NCBI RefSeq assembly: GCF_036323735.1
Contig: NC_086031.1
Location: 44,076,225 to 44,140,224, forward strand
Direction of reading: 5' to 3'
Length of the DNA: 64,000 nt
Source of the DNA: Rattus norvegicus
Taxonomy: Eukaryota > Chordata > Mammalia > Rodentia > Muridae
Part shown: positions 60,756 to 64,000 of the stretch, piece by piece
Position numbering within the stretch: the stretch's first letter is position 1
How the letters are laid out: the number at the start of each line of letters is the position of its first letter
The notes under the pieces: model-generated
Told to the model about the DNA's origin: nothing
Seen by the model: the letters and a program-made list of their open reading frames with translations, nothing else
Databases searched by the model: none
Translations under genes and position numbers: made by a program

Positions 60756-62635
60756 GGGAAAGTATCTTAACTGTCTGCATAACATTTGCATGACTAGATA
60801 CATATGTCCCCATATTAAGATGGATATTAACATGGACTTTATTAATATACATATGGAAAAATGGGGAGCCTGACCTAGTTTAAGTAAATGTAGAGGTCAT
60901 AACCTTCCTTGCTTGTTCTAATTTACTCACAGAAGATGCCAGAAAGTTCGAAGTGTTTTGCTATGAAAACTCTCCCTCTCAGGTCAAACCATTTGGTGAG
61001 GGGGCTAACTCCTCTGTTGCAGAAATAGTTCTGAAGTTGCTCTGCATGGCTCCGCATTTGTTTCCTTGGGACAGCTATTGTCTCTAACGTTGTCCAAGTG
61101 CTATCTGGTTTGGGGGGTTAGAAAGTAGAGATGGAGAAAATAATTTAACGTCCTTTCATGAGTCTTGAAGACGATATAGACAACTGCGTGCTTGTCAGTG
61201 TGAAATGAGAAGGCTGCTCCTTTAAAAGCATCTGCCGTGTTACATAATGATAGCAATAAGAACCTTGACACCAGCAATAATAACGTTGAGCAGCCCCACG
61301 TGACCATCACTGTGACGAACATATATAGGGCTGTTTCCTAACAACAGCGCTAGGATGTCAGATTCTTGTTGGCGCCCTGACCACTGGGACCATGTCTTCT
61401 CTCATGCAGCAAGCTGATCTCACTGTAAACAGAGGCTTCGGATGGGAATGGTAATCAGGACTCAGAGCTGACTACTTCTCCGATAGCTAAGCGCATTGCA
61501 CAGTTGTATCAAGTTGTCAGATCCTTGCATAATGTCCCAGCACCCTCAGAGCTAATCAGTGCTGGTGATGGAGATGAGCATTGCAAAGACAGGAAGCTGG
61601 ATCATTGTGCCTAAAGTTTAATTAGCATTTTGATGCACATTTCCTGAGGAAGAGGAAACTATTATTTCATAATTATCCCCCGTACCATGTGTTGATTTAA
61701 TGGGTCTATTCACTAAATTCTCCTTAATTGTCAGCAGTGTGACATACATTAATGGAACAAATTCCTTATTCTTCTTACTTTTTCCTTCTACCAACATAAA
61801 AATGGCATCTCTACGTCTTCAAGTATGATGTTGGCATGGTGATTTGCATTCTGGGTTACAAGGTCCTTGTCAGGGCATGGGGACCATGGCAGCTATTGTG
61901 CAAGAATATTTAGACTCAAAATGGCATGTATACAATTAGGGTGTTTGCAATAAAAAGTCAGTAGTAGAAGAGGAAGAACAGAAGCCTATAGTTTACCCTT
62001 TGTGTTTATTGCAACATGGATGGGAAACCAGAGGCTTGCAGTGGGACATTTCTAAGCTCTGTAGAAATCTCTCTTCCTCCACACAACTAAGTTCCCATTC
62101 AATCTTGTAAAAATAAAAGGACATTTGCTTCCTGAAATATGGCCATTGTTTTATTTAATCAAAGTCCCCCAAAATAAGGCACTGGAGAGTTAATGACTTG
62201 GCTACTGACCACCTAGCTCACTGCAAAGCATCTTATTAGAAATGGTAGTGGAAGCATAGGAGAAGGGTTGCAGGAGGGGGACTAGAGACTTAACAGTGAG
62301 GCAAGGAAAACCAAATCAGTCCAAGGCAGAATCAGAAACAAATGAGGGCTCATATGTTTTACTATTCTCTGAGCTTGTGAGATGTTTGGTTCCCATGACA
62401 CATGCATATCATTTCTTCTTTAATACAACTGGCTCTCTTTTCTACAGTGCTTTAATTTGACAAGTATGCTTCCCTGATTGTGCTTGTTCACAGAAAAGCT
62501 TTCCCAGTAGGGTTGACCCTGGAAAAGGCATTTAGGTATCATCACTTTGCCTCTCTATGGTTTCCTTTTAAAGTATTTTTTTATTTCATGAAATTAAATA
62601 TTACATTTTCTGCGTTTCTCTTTCCACCCCAACCC

Positions 62636-62638
<3 letters not shown>
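60756..62638. other. Unique intronic sequence; possible conserved noncoding part at 61490-61800
   Basis: No repeat family was recognised. The part at 61490-61800 carries several TTAATTAG/TTAATTG homeodomain-like cores and no repeats. Suggestive only. Confidence 0.35.
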
Positions 62639-62683
<45 letters not shown>

Positions 62684-62685
62684 AC
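62639..62685. repeat. CA microsatellite
   Basis: About 22 CA units. Its reading frames are artefacts. Confidence 0.96.
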
Positions 62686-62730
62686 AGATTGCTCTCAAAT
62701 TCATGGCCCCTATTTCTCTTTATTGTTGAT

Positions 62731-62832
62731 ATATCTATCATATATATATATATATATGATATATATAGCATATATAGCATATATTCATGATCATATATAT
62801 CATATATTGTATATATCATATATGTAGTATAT
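62731..62832. repeat. TA-rich imperfect palindromic array
   Basis: TA dinucleotides are interrupted by ATAGCATATATAGC, ATTCATGATCATAT and similar pieces, with multiple overlapping inverted repeats. Confidence 0.9.
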
Positions 62833-64000
62833 ATAAGATAACCTGTTTGTATATGATTCCATGGCTACCCACTTGGTACTAGATAGTGCAGGATAAGCAC
62901 TTTGTGTGCTGTTCCCTGGAGAAGACACATTATTTTCTGTCATTATCCCCTTTGTCTAAGGTTAAGACCCCACATGATTTCCCCTTCCACATTACCATGC
63001 CTGCTGGTGTCATCTGTCTTCAGGTCCTATTTTGGCAGACATACCAAAGTGACTGCATAGATAGAGCTCCTCCGGCATTTCTAGGACACCAAATTTCAAA
63101 GGAAACTCATTCCTCCGGTTCTTGAAAATTCTTCCACTCCCTCGTCTGTCATTGTTTCTGAGCTTCAGGTGCAAGAGCTGTGTTGTAGGTGAATCTGCTA
63201 GGCTGGGCACTGTTGTTGTAATAATATATAAAATAGAAAAGAGTATAGTTGTCTTTTTCCCCCGCTAGGTCCACACCGCAGTATCCCAAGATATCTGCTA
63301 GATATCTTGGCAGAAACACATCCCAGCCGCACACTTTTCTACACTCAAACCCTCACATAAAAGAACACACAACACAATAATCTTTGACCCAATTGGTAAG
63401 ATATAATTGCCCACTTAAACATACAAAGCCCAGTACCATCCATCCCTTAGGAACATTGATAACAACCTGTAAATACACAGAGCAGAATCTTAACATCACC
63501 TGCCATGGCTTCTCCCCCTCTCCTCTTCCAATCTCTCCTTCTCCCCTAGTCTCCTCTAGTCTCCTCCCCCTCCTTCAAACTTCTCTCCTGTCCATCCTTC
63601 CTTCTCCTCCAATGACAGGCCTCCTTCTATCCTGTACCTGCCCTTCACCTGTACTTTACAAATTCAATGGGGAGGTGGTTCTGGTGAAGTCACCTGAGTT
63701 CTGAGTACATGCCAAGGCAGCTGTCCTTGGGGCAGTGGAATTAGCATCAAAATACAGATAACTTCAGGGCAAACCACAACAGGGCACAGTCACAGGTCAC
63801 TTGTACAGAGCATTTTGATCAGTTGTGGTTTTCTGTAATGGTCTCCATCTATTGTCAGGAGACATTGATTTGATGGGGAGGAAGGTCTTTTATGTGTGTA
63901 TAACAAGTATATGCATTTTAAGTTCATATAGTCAAACAAATATATATGTGTATACTTTCTCTTTAGTTATTACACATTTTCCCTTCTAGCTAATTCAATT
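62833..64000. other. Unique intronic sequence with pyrimidine tract
   Basis: No exon was recognised. A CT-rich tract (TCTCCTTCTCCCCTAGTCTC type) lies at about 63507-63605. Confidence 0.5.

Overview
The window is ordinary euchromatic mammalian DNA, almost certainly rat (Rattus). It contains tRNA-derived ID SINEs with the BC1-like 5' body, a rat-type L1 3' untranslated region with its G-rich tract, B1/B2/B3 SINEs, a URR1-type hAT remnant, rodent LTRs, and long GA, GATA, CT and TG microsatellites. None of the long open frames looks like an independent gene; most are translated microsatellites or L1 fragments. Nothing here suggests a bacterial, phage or CRISPR system.

The only protein-coding sequence I can support is two consecutive plus-strand exons, at 52219-52352 and 59017-59167. 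Their splice phases agree (2 nt then 1 nt of a split Arg codon). Joined, they give about 95 residues of thrombospondin type-1 repeat sequence, best matching THSD7B (thrombospondin type-1 domain-containing 7B), a large single-pass membrane protein with many TSP1 repeats. Everything else is then intron: at least 52 kb upstream of the first exon, 6,664 bp between the exons, and at least 4.8 kb downstream.

Layout. 1-8 kb: a compound GATA/GA microsatellite, a B3 SINE, a 17-copy 31-bp minisatellite, a TG-rich array and old L1 pieces. 8-10 kb: a 75-bp tandem duplication and a young truncated L1 with a perfect 14-bp target duplication. 10-18.6 kb: a repeat-dense block with LTRs and two L1 copies, each with a plus-strand ORF2 segment abutting a minus-strand 3' segment. 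The second has the layout of a twin-primed 5' inversion; the first is interrupted by an ID element. 18.6-38 kb: unique AT-rich intron with scattered L1 3' ends. 38-52 kb: mostly unique, with candidate conserved noncoding stretches, a B1, an old ID, and a hAT element nested in an LTR. 52-64 kb: the two exons, a minus-strand ID, a plus-strand ID, a B2 and AC/AT microsatellites.

I did not find a previously undescribed biological system. The observations most worth checking are structural: the minisatellite, the L1 inversions, the nested insertions with readable target duplications, the splice-like start of the second exon, and a few repeat-free stretches that might be enhancers. Family names for repeats come from recognition by eye, without any database search.
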